Assembly: GCF_032062135.1 (NCBI RefSeq)
Contig: NC_092859.1
Location: forward strand, 49,662,710 to 49,726,709
Source of the DNA: Pyxicephalus adspersus
Lineage: Eukaryota; Chordata; Amphibia; Anura; Pyxicephalidae
Direction: 5' to 3'
DNA: 64,000 bases
Program-made: the position numbers and the translations under genes
Notes under the pieces: model-generated
Seen by the model: the letters and a program-made list of their open reading frames with translations, nothing else
What the model was told of the DNA's origin: nothing
The model's database searches: none
Shown: piece by piece, positions 24,036 through 36,900 of the stretch
Position numbering within the stretch: the first letter of the stretch is position 1
Layout of the letters: each line of letters begins with the position of its first letter

Positions 24036-26149
24036 AAAAAAAAAAATGTTCATGCCAGTGGACAATTTGTACCCTCTCGTACCTAGGACTGTAGCTCTAT
24101 TTGATTTAAAACACACTTGACTTTGAATCTTAGTCCTGTTAGTGCATCCATGCAAATATAGTGCCAGCGTCCAGTTTTACCCTTCCTAATTGAAAGGCTA
24201 TAGTGCAATTTGTTTTTTTAGGAATTCCTCTCCCTTTGTCATCAAATTGAGGTGCAGCTGGACAATTTATAACTGTAGTTTTTTTATTTTTTGTTTTTTT
24301 TTAATTGAAGGACACTTGCGTGTAGCCCTGACAGTAAACTCCGCCGCCCATAGATAATTTTGAGCTTCTACCGCTTTTTTTTTAAAGCTATATCAGGATG
24401 CTAGGTGCGGAGAATATGGGGTGTTGATATGATGAGTTTATGGTGCACAATGTTCTTTGATTTTTGTTTTTAGCTTTAGCTTTTAGCTTAAATTGAAGTG
24501 AGGTGCTATGAAAAATACTTGTAAATGAATTGCTTTTTAATAATGTAAAGACTATGCCAATATCTCTCCTGTTACCCATACTGTAATAAGACATACCTTA
24601 ATAAAATCAGTGCCATTTTCCATTGTCAGAGAACACTGAGAGAGGTTGGCAAGGTATGGGGGGAGCATCAATATCTTGCTATAGGCTTCTATGATTCATA
24701 ATTAAGCCCCTGTAGGTAAACTATAATCTATAGTTTACTTGATATGCTTTTATTAAAATTTTTATTATTTATTTGTGGAGTTTGTCACATAAATACAAAC
24801 TGTATTAGACATACATAAATCATAAAATGTAAAAAATGATTCCTTACAATATAAAGAATACTTGGAAAATGACATAACACAAAATATTTCTGTAAATAGA
24901 TTCTCAATATATTATTTTATAAAGATTGTCAAAATCTAAATAAATTTTGAATTATATGACATTTTTCCTAGAACCTTTTTTTTTTCAAACTGTACATATT
25001 TTTAAGCTTCAACAATATACAACTGTGATCCAAAACACCTGATCCTTGCTCTGTAATAAAAAAAACTTTATTAATAGTACCAATATGTGTTGTAGACTAT
25101 TGCTTTTTTTTTTTTAATCAGCGTCTTTTGTGAGCACTGTTGAGCTATCTTACACTTTGGAGTGTTAAACTTTAGCAATTAAATCTTTGTTACCTGGGGT
25201 AGTTGGTTGGCTAGGGTAGTTGACCGATTTTATATTAGCATGTTCATTTATATTAATTTTTAGTAAAAAATTTATAAGGAGTTATAATAACCATGAGATT
25301 ATTTTCTTCCACACTCTATTTCCCAATAAATAGGTTCACTGCTAGTCTGATTTGAAAAATTGAAAAAGCCTAAAATTGACCCTGTTGTAGTGTGGGTCTG
25401 GGGCACTTTCAAAATCCTGAGAATAAATTAGAAGTAAGCTTGTAAAACACTGCTAATCAGCAAATGCGTCTGCGACAATATTGATTGATGGAAACCTTGA
25501 AAGGCATTGAATGTAAAAATAGAATTACTTCTTGCATCTTGCAGTAAACACTGACAATTTAGCAAATTAGTTTACATGACTATGGAGTGATGAGCATCTT
25601 CAAGAGATATCCAAAAAGGGGTTTTTGCCTTTAAAAAGGGTTATAGCTTTGTTCTGAAATGGTTTTATGTTGTGTTTTATTTAATGGCTAGAATTTAGGA
25701 GAATAGGCATTCTAATATACTGTGCCAATATTCACTCTGATCAAATACTTGATCCAAACTGTCAAAACATTATGAATATGAAATTCAGAATAATCAATAT
25801 GATCCAATGCAAACAGAGTTTTACACATCTGTTTCGGCTCAGTTGGTTGTATCAAATATTTCATAGACATTTTATACTGGAGATTTGTTGTTTTGATGTT
25901 TTCAGCATAAAAAATTCAATAAAACTAAAAAAAATTAAAAAAAATTAAAAAGCATAACCAATGGTATTTTCATTACTATCATTGCTAATATAAAATATTG
26001 ATATATTTTTTTAGAGAACCATTTAAAAAACAGGAAGCACATATGGACCCCAGGCAAAAAAAAAAGTGTCACAATAGAAAAAGTGTGCCTACGAAAGCTT
26101 CCAAGTAAAGGAAACATTATTTACAATGCAATGATAATGCAATGCAATG
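24036..26149. other. AT-rich DNA, no gene seen
   Basis: Many A/T homopolymer runs; no recognisable repeat family or coding sequence. Confidence 0.5.
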
Positions 26150-27177
26150 CAAGGGTGCCCAATCTATGGCCCGTGGGCCATATTTGACCCGTGGAGCTGC
26201 CAGATACGGCCCTCTCCTCATTCCCTCTCTGCTCTTCGTCTTAAGGGAGATGATTCTCTTGGCCTGGTTTCTGAAAGCTCTTCAAGGATGGAGAGAATAA
26301 ATTTTCAGAAGTGAAGCTGGGTGATCCAGAAAACATGGAATGGATTTTTTTAAAATCATTTGCTATTTGTAGCACATGTTTTGAATCCTAGACCAGATCT
26401 ATTCCAGGTTTGCTGTATCACCCACCTTCACTGATGAAGTTTATTCTCTCCAGCCTTGGAGAGCTTTCCTAAATCAGGGCGAATATGAGATCGTGCTACC
26501 AGGAGAGGGAGCTTCCTGAGCATGCTCAGTGTTAGCTCCCTGGGAGTAGGCGTGTATTATCCATGTCAGGAATCAGCTGTGTCTGCTCCCCACCCACCTT
26601 GTACTGTGAGATAATCCCACCCCTCGTGCAGCAGCAGCAGCAGCATGAATGTTGTGACATTATCCTCATGTATAAACCTTCTTTACTCCTGCACAATTCT
26701 CAATGAAATGTGGAATTTTCAGGGGACCCTCAGATCTGCCAATAAATTTCTGCCCCCTAAACATATCAAGATTAATATCTGTCACATGAATTGCATTTCT
26801 CTAGCAGTATCCACTGCAGTGATTTAGGGGTACAAAGACAAATAATGGGCCCCTATAACTGACAAGATGCATTGTATGGTGTAGAATTTGCTCTTTGGTA
26901 CAGGAATGGTGAGCAGGGAGCAATATATGACTGGCCATATAATAACTTGTTTTCTACCCTTCAATAATAAAATGAGCATCAAATGGTGAGTGCATACATT
27001 TCTGATTTGTCATTTCTTTTATTTGGTGCATGTACGTTACGGTAACTAGAAAAAATTCAATTTGATTCCATTTTAAATTAAAACTATTCTAAATTTGAGC
27101 ATCTTTAATATTTGTTTGCATTGTGACATGCAAGTTTTTTCTAAATGCCCCCAGATGAAAAAGGTTGGGCACCACTG
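26150..27177. mobile_element. hAT-like non-autonomous element with nested MITE
   Basis: The left end caagggtgcccaatctatgg and the right end aaaaaggttgggcaccactg are inverted copies of a caGgGGTGCCCAA-type terminus, which is typical of hAT repeats. The left part is followed by cccgtgggccatatttgacc. A palindromic MITE is inserted at 26260-26482. A short (CAG)n-like run is at 26629-26645. No convincing 8-bp target duplication was found, and no transposase frame is present. Confidence 0.6.
26260..26482. mobile_element. Palindromic MITE, copy 3 (nested)
   Basis: The left half has gaaagctcttcaaggatgga and gtgaagctgggtgatccaga. The right half has the reverse complements tcacccaccttcactgatga and ccagccttggagagctttcc. 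The centre contains gaccagatctattccagg. It lies wholly inside the hAT-like element, so it inserted after that element. Confidence 0.75.
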
Positions 27178-28262
27178 CATTAAAGGATTCACCACTCTCA
27201 ACAGTGAGTTAAAGATCTTTTTAATGAAGTTTGCACGGTAGAAAGGACACCTTTTATTAACAGAGGTAAACGAGGTAATGCCTCATTGCTAATGGGCTGG
27301 TTATAAAGTTATTGCTTTGTGATTTCTTATCACCTTGGACATTGAGTTTTTCAAGAATCATATGCAGAACCATAGGTCTTACTCAACAAAGGGTGTGTTG
27401 TATATCTGCAAGACCACCTTGAACTGAGGACCTCGGTAGCTATAGGCACGATAGAAAAATGCATCCTCTTTCAGCTGTTCAGCTCACTCTGCATAAATAG
27501 GTCAGAAAGGTACAAAGTGTACCAGCTCACCAATGTTTCAACCTAAACTTTTTGTAATCTGGAAGTCCAAAAAGCAATCAGCACATTCAATATTGTAAAT
27601 AAAAGTTATCCAAGGCACTTTCAAAACATTAAAAACTCAAAAATGCCCAAAACAAAAAAAAAAATACACTTACCTTCAATCCCGCAGAGCAGTCGATCAG
27701 TTTGGATAAAGGTTGTTGCCTTTATCAACAACTCTAATAAATTTCAATGACATTGTGAAATTGCAATGAATGAATGCACCAGCAAATGAAAAACTCTTTA
27801 TTTTACTCCTCTCTCACAGACACATCAGTGTCATTGGACACATTTGTATCTTTAGTGTAGAAACCATCTGATCAACTAACCAACTGAAGGTTCCATTATC
27901 AACTACTGAATTGATTCCAGGCCTATACTTTTGCGATCTATTTAGATAGGCTTCTGGCTCACAGCTTATATTACCAATACTGGAAGTACTCATCAAGTTT
28001 TGGACTCAAAAAAGTCAGTTTTATACCTAAACTGGGCATCTTGCACTGTTGTACAGGCTCCTATCCAGAACTGAAGTTTCTTATTCTGAATTTACTGCGC
28101 ATTGTAAGTCTCTTTCAGTCTGTATTAGAAGCTGCAGCATGTCAGATAATGCCTGCCACATTTCATGACTGATAAACATAAGTATTATTTACCCCTTACC
28201 TCCCTAGCCTGACTTTTCCTAACCCATCCTTTTTACTTGTGGGATTTCATTGTTTTCAATTA
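27178..28262. other. AT-rich DNA; one splice-donor-bearing repeat scrap
   Basis: No gene recognised. At 27655-27700 the sequence aaaatacacttaccttcaat resembles the junction found in the TTAA MITEs (an A-run next to a minus-strand GTAAGTG). It is probably a scrap of such a repeat. Confidence 0.4.
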
Positions 28263-30189
28263 CACTGGTCAACAAATATTTTCTTGCCAAACAGAATACA
28301 GTCATTTTAGGTTAAATTTGATGCACAGATTCCAAATATGATATTGGTTTTGCTGGATTGGCTGTAGTTTTTGAAAAAATGACCTCAATAATAACCTCAT
28401 AGAAAACTAATAAAACATGAAAATAAACTAGATAGGCCATCGTATACAAAAAATACATTTTTGAAATACTTAAAAGTCAATATATTCTATATTCAGTATA
28501 TTTACACAACTAATCACAAAGAAGTCATTGAGAAACTCTGTATGATTTTCTTTTATGCTGATGATCAGTTTAATCACATTGAAGGCTCCAGCAGTAGTCT
28601 GCCATCATGTGTCTATCCCATCTGCCCTGATACCTTTCTTCCATCACCTTTACATCTTGATGGAACCTCTCCCCTTGTTCCTCACTGAAATCGCCAAGGT
28701 TTTCTGGACATTTTTGCAAATGCCTATGGATATAGTGTACCTTTATGCTTATAGTAGTACCCAAATTTTTAAAGTTTAAGAGCAAGTTTTATACCAGTTC
28801 TTCAAGTTTTGTGCTTTATGGTTACCCAAGAAGTTCCTGACAACCATGACGTAGCTGTGCCAGGCAGAAGCTTCAGTATCAGTCATGTACCTTGTGAAAT
28901 TTGAATCATTTATCAGTTTCCGAATCTGGGGTCCATCAAAGATTCCTGCTTTTATTTTTTCAGTACTCAATCCATGGAGGAATCTACAAATTTATTTGAA
29001 GCAATCACTTTCCTTGTTCCGAGCTCTAACAAATTGCTTCATTAATCCCAACTTTATGTGTAGTGGAGGGAGAATGATTTTTTCTTTGTTAACCAATGGC
29101 TTGTTAATGATGTTAGCCGCAACTTTTTTCATGTTTTCCCTTGGAGGCCATGTCACTTTTTTCCAGTGATCCTGCTTTGCTCTACTATCCCACAGGCAGA
29201 TGAAACATGGGTACTTTGTGTATCAACTTTGCTGTCCAAGTAAGAAGTTCACCATTTTTAAATCAACACATATGGACCATTGAAGTTCATGATAGCAAAG
29301 CTTTTGTAAGACCATTCTGATATTTTCATATTCTTCTTTAAGTTTTGTTGAGTGGCCAATGGAAATTAAGGCATAGCAGTTGCCATTATGCAGTAAAACA
29401 GATTTCAAACTTCGAATGGAATTGTATTTGAAAAGCCGCCAGTCACTTCTACTGCTAACTCCTGGATTACACTCCACCCTACTTATATCCTCCATGTCAG
29501 ATACAGGAAAATCAGGGAGTATACTGAACACTGGTATGGGAACATCAGCACCATGCGACACAGGTCGTCTTGCTGATTCCAAATCAGGCTACTCCCACTT
29601 GTTTTTCTTTTAAACCTTTTATGTTTACAGCACAAAAATAACAATCATTATGATGATTTTTAGGCTCTCCCCACACCAAATTTCACTTTTTTCAGTTTTC
29701 CATTTTTCCACTTACCTAGGCACTCTACACAAGTTTTACATACCATATGGGGAGCCCAATACTTATCTTGGTCCCCCAGTTTAATACCAAAATATGCAAG
29801 ATATGCTTGTTTCACAAATTCTGTAATGTTTCTTCTCTGTTTTTGCTAAGAATATTCACCACAAATGTAGAAAAATACATTAGGGTCATTTAAACTCATA
29901 TTCTGTAAAAAAAAGAAAATGTATGAAAAAAGAAAACAAAAGAAAGTTTCATGAAAGTAATGATACATTTAATATATAAAATGCAAAACATCAGTGTTAA
30001 TATAGATAGATAATAATATTCTGTGTTAACACTTGTTGTTGGTAAAGTCGTCCATTCCGACTCCTTAATCACATGAACTAGAGCCAATTCAATGAAACTG
30101 ATATCAGTTCTGGATTCAGCAGACCTGAAATACACTAAATTTTTTAAAAAATCTTTGGCAAGTGAAAACATTTTTTTTGTTGAGCTGTG
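28263..30189 (-). mobile_element. Unclassified DNA-transposon-like element, copy B
   Basis: The left end is cactggtcaacaaatatttt followed by cttgccaaac. The right end, read on the minus strand, is cacagctcaacaaaaaaaat then gttttcacttgccaaag. The two ends share CAC.G.TCAACAAA and TTGCCAAA in the same order over about 34 bp. Exact TTA trinucleotides flank both ends (28260-28262 and 30190-30192), the expected 3-bp target duplication. The element is 1927 bp and carries one minus-strand gene. This is the best-defined copy of the family in terms of ends. Confidence 0.65.
28570..29899 (-). pseudogene. Decayed gene of unclassified element, copy B
   Basis: The ATG at 29897-29899 follows ttttttttacag and begins MSLNDPN, then FYICGEYS (a first Cys changed to Phe compared with copies A and C). 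LGDQDKYWAPHMVCKTC is intact. Later come WRLFKYNSIRSLKSVLLHNGN (the Asp of copy A is Lys/Tyr here), ISIGHS, ICVDLK, LLGQQS plus a stop, YPCFICLWDSRA, LPPLHIKLGLMKQF, GIFDGPQIRKL, NFLGNHKAQN, SEEQGERFHQD and RYQGRW..HMMADYCWSL. The region between the PVF block and WRLF is about 70 codons shorter than in copy A. At least four stops or frame breaks are present. The C-terminal third is the best-preserved version of this part in the window and shows the family motif without stops. Confidence 0.65.
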
Positions 30190-30679
30190 TTATCAAATGT
30201 CAGCATCACACGTGAGCAATAATAAAGCTATTTTCAGCACCTTTCCACTATGCTATGATTCACCTGCATTGCAAAGAGAAGCACGGAGACCCAGTGATAA
30301 TCGTAATGTGTCTAAAATAAAGTATAAATGAAACATTTTTTTTTTCTTTAAACAGCGGCATGTTGATTTACAGTGATGCAGTGTGAAACATCCAACATTT
30401 AGTTCAGTTAGAAGACCCTGTTAGAACTAACCAAACTTAGCTCTTGTTAATGTATGTAGTAGACAGCGCTGTGTATATTTATTTGTTTTCAGTGGTACTG
30501 CCCTTGACACCACCAGTCAATAAGAATGCTTTTGATGGTGATGGTGAGCTTCCCCATTGTCTAGTGTTGTTAACGGTGATCCTGTCCTCTGATGACAAGC
30601 CAATGAAAACTCACAGTTGTTTTAATTGACAATGGGAGTTTCCTAAAAATGGAAATGGTGGTACAAAAATGTACACAGT

Positions 30680-30829
30680 GGGCCTGTTTTATGAAAGCTT
30701 TCCAAAAATAGAGAACATAGACTATCTTTGGTAAACCTGGGTAATCCAGGAATTATGTTTAAGGACTCCAAAATGTAGTTTAGTTTGCCAACATAGATGA
30801 GCCAATTTCTAGCTGAATTTTCAAACAAC
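30680..30829. mobile_element. Palindromic MITE, copy 4 (degenerate)
   Basis: The left end gggcctgttttatgaaagct and ctgggtaatccaggaat match the family. The right half is poorly preserved, ending near caatttctagctgaattttc. Confidence 0.5.
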
Positions 30830-31742
30830 AGTTTATTTTATCTTCAAGGTAAAGCACCTTCAGTTTTGACACCACTGGGAGAACACAGGCTTGTCTCCTC
30901 TGTGTTACTATAAATGATTGGTAAATCTATATATTTACAATAATTCCATCTTTTTAATTGGATTTTTTCATTTACTTGACATTTTAACTCATAATAATCT
31001 AATCTCATACAGTGCAAATTATGCTTTTGTAACTTTCCAGCTGATTTAATTAGTTTTTGTTTTGTGACTATGTTTTGTGTATATTTCCTAAATAAGGATT
31101 GAGTAAATCTCCAAAGAGTTTACTGTTGCTGCAGGCAGGGTAACTTGCATTCTTTCCATTCCAGCATTTCTTGGTGAAGTAGCACAATAACTGTCTTTGT
31201 AGTGACAAACAAATGCAATTAGCAACCTTAATGATTTGTTTCACAAATAATGGATTAAAGATCATCTGGCAAAACTTAATTGGGCTTGTCAGTGCAACTG
31301 CCCTCTGCAGATGTTACTTGGTGTATCAAGGAAAATATAAAACATGATCTATACAATATAATTTTTTTTTATGTGTGCAACTAAAAATTAGGCAAATATA
31401 GATATAGATGAACCAAAGCCTTAAAGGAAAAACGCACCTCTGTGTCTAGTGATATGTTATATACTTATGGTTAATGGTGCTGTGTATATGATCATAGCCA
31501 TTCACACTTGACTTTACCGCTACATCACATATTTACCCCTACATTGCTGCAAACTATATGTATTTATGAAATGGATGTTACTGACATTGACAAGAAATAG
31601 CTGTTCAGGTGAAGTTAAGTGAACACTGTAGTCATAATAATTTCTTGAGATGCAGCAATGATCGCCAAAGTTCTCATTTTCCCAAAAGTCCATCTAACAT
31701 ACTCAAAATTAAAAATTTGGTTTTGATTTGACCAGTTTCTCT

Positions 31743-31778
31743 TATATATATTTATATATATATATATATATATATATA
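31743..31778. repeat. (TA)n microsatellite
   Basis: An almost uninterrupted TA dinucleotide tract, with one early TTT interruption. Confidence 0.9.
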
Positions 31779-32197
31779 AAACTGGCTTTACCTAACGGTT
31801 TACATGCTAGAGACATCTATCTAAAAACACAAAGATTTTAATAGTGACACAGTGGCAAAACATTGGGATATTGATATCAAAGCTACAGGTTTTCATGATC
31901 TTCTAAACAGTAGTGACTGTAATCAAATACAATATCTGGACAACCAAAAATCAGTTGTTGCAACCAGTGGGCAAACATGCGCAGTGATTATATTATAAGG
32001 GCAGCAAACAGCAATTGTGACAAAATGTGGGCAACACATGATAAAATGCACAGACAATAAAAACTGGCAATCATTGCAATACCTGGACAATCATAACAAT
32101 ATTTAGCAAATAGAACCTATCCTTTAAATACTTTCCTTTTTTAAATATATTTTTATATATTCACTTTCTTTGAGATTTAACCTAAACCTAATAACAG

Positions 32198-32300
32198 GTC
32201 CATAAGTCTGGTTTGCAAAAAGCACAGTGTGACTCCGGTACCCGACTATGAGGACATGATCAGGCAACGTAGGAGATGTGCAGTGGTCCAGACTAGATGA
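32198..32300 (+). CDS. Possible host exon ending in a stop codon
   Basis: A frame opens after the acceptor-like ctaataacag (32188-32197) and reads SLVCKKHSVTPVPDYEDMI, then RQRRRCAVVQTR and TGA (32298-32300). The composition is more balanced than the flanking AT-rich DNA. The charged, Tyr-containing stretch PVPDYEDM followed by a basic cluster looks like a cytoplasmic tail or linker. I do not recognise the protein. The pyrimidine tract before the acceptor is weak. A chance frame is quite possible. It is on the same strand as the small ORF at 3099-3233, but no link can be shown. Confidence 0.2.
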
Positions 32301-33803
32301 GTAAACTACTAATGTTATCCAGCCTCTGCTTCCTATTTCAAACTTTGATTATATCTTAATCTTGAACTTACAAGTTTCAGTTTGATTGGTAGCTAAGACA
32401 AACTTTAGATTATTGACATTTTTACACCAGACTTTCTGTAAGGTAGCAAAAAACTGCAGGTGGGTTAGGGAATTTCAATCCTTCATCCCAAGGGTTCTCA
32501 GATCATCAGATTACTGACAAACAAAAGAAAATAAATCCAACTTGTCCTAACTCTTTTCATGGTCCAGAGCTGTTTCCAACCTTGTTGGTCCAGTGACAGC
32601 AATTCTCTTTTGGTTGCCCTGAAAGCAACAAACACAAAGTCTGAGCATTTGTCTTTCACTGAAAATTAATGTTGTTACATTGTATATTGTATGACTCTGC
32701 GTTTGAATGGGAGCAATGTACAAAATGTATATGCTTTACATACTGTTAGTATGGTTAGATTGTTTGATAAGGGAATTCCTTAAAACAAATTGTGTTCTAT
32801 TATGGTAAATAGTGCAATATCTGTGGACTAAGCCCTTACATTAAAATATTTTATCCATCTGTTCCTCAGTCCACTGACAGTCCTCCAAATAAAGTTAAGT
32901 ATTTGTGCTTTGTATGATTTAATGGCCAGACATTCCCTGTCCAAGGTACTGAGCAGTTAAAGATTGAAACTGAACGTTTGCCTAACCCAAGGGGTTCATT
33001 CATGAAAACTTGAGAAAATACATTATTGTCCATAGTGCTAAACCAGAATGTATGTTATATTTTTCCATAATAAAAAAGAAACATGATTGGTTGCAATTGG
33101 TAACAAGCGTTGTGATAATGGCCTTTTTTACATCTTCATTAAATCAGCTCCAAAAAGATCATTATGTAAGGACAGCAGTGATTCCGGACAGCTGTGATAA
33201 TTACTGGCACAGATTAACTTGTGTGTGGTAAAACAAGTCAGTATATAATTAAAATGTGTACTACTATTGACCCCTGAGGACCAAGGCTGGAAAACACTGT
33301 TTACAGTATTCCAATCATTAGCGTGAAACAAAAACTATCTCAATTGAACAACATAGACAATACAAACACAAGCACATCTATGATCTAATAAAGTATAGTT
33401 TTATTAGATATACATTTTTGGCATACCTGGAAGTATATGGACACATGATTAGTACAATCATTCTTTATAGTTGCACCAAGAAAACACAACTAAAAAAAAA
33501 ATGATGACAAAATGATACTAATGTTAAACAGCCAAGCACTTATATTTTAAAGCATGTACTATGTCTAATTACCCATATTTATTCTAACATTTTTAAATTA
33601 TACAATATGTGAATACTTATGTAGAAGTGCCACCTATATGATATTTGCTATCAAAATATTCAATAGTATTTCAAAATATCAAAGTTGCATTTATTATTGA
33701 ATGTTACCGTTTTGAATGTAGAATGTAGCAAAAAAAAAAAAATGGCTTTAAAACTGTATCATCAGCTTCTGGGATCCAATAATAATAGCAAATCTATTAT
33801 GTT
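32301..33803. other. AT-rich DNA, no gene seen
   Basis: No recognisable protein or repeat family. Confidence 0.5.
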
Positions 33804-33998
33804 TAAAAAGAAAAGAAAACTTTTCAAAAATGTATTTAATACCCTTTAAAGGTATACAAATAACTTACTGGGAACCAAGAAGCTTCTTTTTAATTAATTT
33901 TCTAATTAAATTAAAAAAAAAAGTTGCTTGGTTCTCAGTAAGTTATTTATATGCTTTTAAAGTCCCTGGTATTTTTGAAAAAGTTTTCTTTTCTTTCT
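33804..33998. repeat. 195-bp near-perfect hairpin
   Basis: The left arm (about 33804-33895) contains gaaaagaaaacttttcaaaa and aacttactgggaaccaagaa. The right arm (about 33921-33998) contains ttggttctcagtaagttatt and aaaagttttcttttctttct, the reverse complements. The arms are about 80-90 nt with few mismatches, and the loop is short and AT-rich (ttaattaattttctaattaa). It could be a MITE or, if transcribed, a long hairpin RNA. It does not match the other palindromic MITEs here. Confidence 0.75.
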
Positions 33999-36900
33999 CA
34001 ACAGAATGCAACAATGAGATAGGGCATTTATTCATAAGTGTTTGATAAAGTAGAATACACACAATAAATTTAATCTAAAACAATAGCAAATTATTTGGAA
34101 CTCTGAAAGTGAATGAGCTTCAACAGTAAAGTACTTAGGTCATTAGGTACTTCTAAAACATATGTATTGGAAAAGATGTCTATCTCTTATCTTAAGTGTA
34201 TGAGTTTCCTCTAGTGAGAATGGTTTGCTTATCACAATAGACTTAACATCTGGATATTACAATAAGCCAATTCATCATGAACAAGAAATGCACTGCTTAT
34301 GTTACACCTGGTATATTGTTTGAGTGCAACACAATGGCATTGGAGCAACTTTTACTCAAATGTTTTTGTAGATCTCTGAGATCAAATTACTTGAGTGCAG
34401 TACACCATTTAGATAATCTTTGAGTAGAAGGAAGTAATGGACATTGAGAGACATATAGTCCTAAATGGCTTTTATTCAACTATGTGATCACATTTTACTG
34501 TGTTGAATGGGGGTAATTTGGGCAATTAAAACATGTGGCAAAAGAAGGAATGTTTTTGACAATGTTTTGTAAAATAGAACCTATACAATCTAATATATTG
34601 GCATTATCACTAATTAGACTATTATCTAATCCTACCATTTAGCATGCCAATACAATATTTGCATCATATATGGCATGAGCAAGAACTGTTGTTCATATCA
34701 CATTTAACTTAATGTAAGGAGTTATTAAGAAGGAGACAATAGGAGAGATGAGTCAATATTCTTGCTACTTTAGTTTGCCATTCAATCACCTGTTTATCCT
34801 TAATCTTTTATTTTTATTTTTTTTTGAAACACATGTTTGAGATGCTGAAACACCTACTAAATATTTCTTTCTTTCACTCACATAAATAAATGTCAGATAT
34901 AAAAAAAAAATATTAGGACTTCTCACAGTCACCAAACTCAGAAGTCAAAGTGTAGGAAGCTATTTGGCAGAAGTTTGAGTGTAATCCAGTGTTTTCTTGA
35001 ACTTATTTCTGGTTCTAGATCTGTTGACATAAACATAATGGTTGAGTTCAGGTGAAATCTAAACACCGCTGAAATTCTGGTGGCTGGTATGATGTACCGA
35101 GTTACTCATGAGTTACTACTGCAATAAAATGTAAGTATTGCCATAAAAAATGTCAAATGCCTCATGAACATTTAAATTCAAACTTTTGTAAAACTAAATT
35201 GGAATTCTACCATTTTTTCCAAATATAAATTAATGGACAGATATTTGTTATGGGTTATGCAGACACATTAAACGCAAGTGTGACTAGGATATGGACATAC
35301 TTAACATTTTTCCCAATAATCAGCATAAAAAGTTTAAAACAAGCCCTCACTACAGTCTGTAGTCAGCTGCAGTCATATTGGAGTAATTCATTCACTTGCA
35401 ACGTCGGACTACTTGTTCTGAGAGAGTAGTTATTTAGCTAGAAGAAAGCCTGCAGAAATGAGTAATGGAGAAAATAAAGTTATTTTTTATACTACCCCAA
35501 ATCTAAAAATGCGTTTAACCCCTGCAGAACGAGGCGTCTTTTAGCATAGATCTTTCCTGAAATCAGATTAAAATATGTCTGTAAGCCATTTATGGTATTC
35601 ACTAGTTATTCATATTGTGTTGTTTCACTTCTCTCTGACTATGGTCATTACAGCCAGTTTGCTGTTAGCAATCAGGTGCTTGGGAAATATTTTAATCCTA
35701 TCCCCTTAATCTGACCTTCTTAAACTCAAAGTTGGGCTGTAAAATGCTGAAAGGTCCTCAGCTCCTAATCCTACTAACCTATGTACTCGAATCTGATCCT
35801 ATTTACCTGTTGCTGACCTGGCTTGTCTTCTGACCATGGCTGCAAGATGTGTATCCAGGAGCTACAGGATTCACGTATACACAGATGGGATCAAAACAAA
35901 ACACAGGTACTGACAGAGGTTGATGTTATAGTTAGTAGAAGCTCTCAAAAATGTCTCTAAAACAAAGTAGAAGATCTCAAAATTGTTCACCAGCAATGCC
36001 TGGAGAAAGAGAAGATCCGAACAGTAACAAACACAGAAACATAGGGTACTCCAAGCTAGAATAAACAGTACACTCCAAATCCATTTATCCCAGGTGCTGG
36101 TTTGGCACATCTGCATAACAGAAAAACTTCACCACATTTGAGAACACATACCAGATTTGGTATAGGCAAGAATCTAGCTGACAGAGCTTGGCCATCTGGA
36201 ACATGTTTTGGGTGTACAAGCACTTAGTTCAGTTCAAGCAGTTCAGAGCAGAATGGTAAGTGTGACATCCCAGAGCAGAAAAAGTAGTGTTTGTATACTG
36301 GTAGTGTACTACAGGGAGGGTTATTTGTAAAGCCAGATTAGTGTGATGAGGAACTTAGTAGAAGTAATATCTTACTTTGCTGGGACCCTTTATTCCAGAA
36401 ACTACCAGCTCAAATCCCTAGATGCTAAAATCTACCATATAATTTAAGAAGCAGGCATGCATTGCCACTTTGTTGAGTTTCTAAGGTTAAGTACAGATGT
36501 GTAGAATTTTATTATAAATAATGAACAAAAAACAAAAAGATTCATTGAAGAGAATTGGCTTCATTACAGAAATTCTCACAGATATTCTGTTTCCTTTGCT
36601 TCATCTATGACAACGTCCTAAAAGAAATAAATGGGCCGACTTTCCTTTTTCTACCTCATTGTGGTTGCAGGTGTCCTGCTTCCATCTGAAAGAATTCAAT
36701 GCCATACTTATTTATCCCTTTGTCATGAATAGTTGTGGAATAGTTGTCTCTTTGACTTGGCTAAAGTCCCCATTACTGCAAAGTAATATCCTTATACCAA
36801 AATAAAATTCCCTTATACCACAATTTTCCCTTTAGACTTTTACTATAGGTGATAATGAAAATCCAAACTAGGTTGTTTATAGCATGTTTACAGTTTCCAA

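Larger units (their letters stand above)
30193..32197. other. AT-rich DNA, no gene except a MITE and a TA tract
   Basis: Apart from the palindromic MITE at 30680 and the TA repeat at 31743 I see nothing that can be named. Confidence 0.5.
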
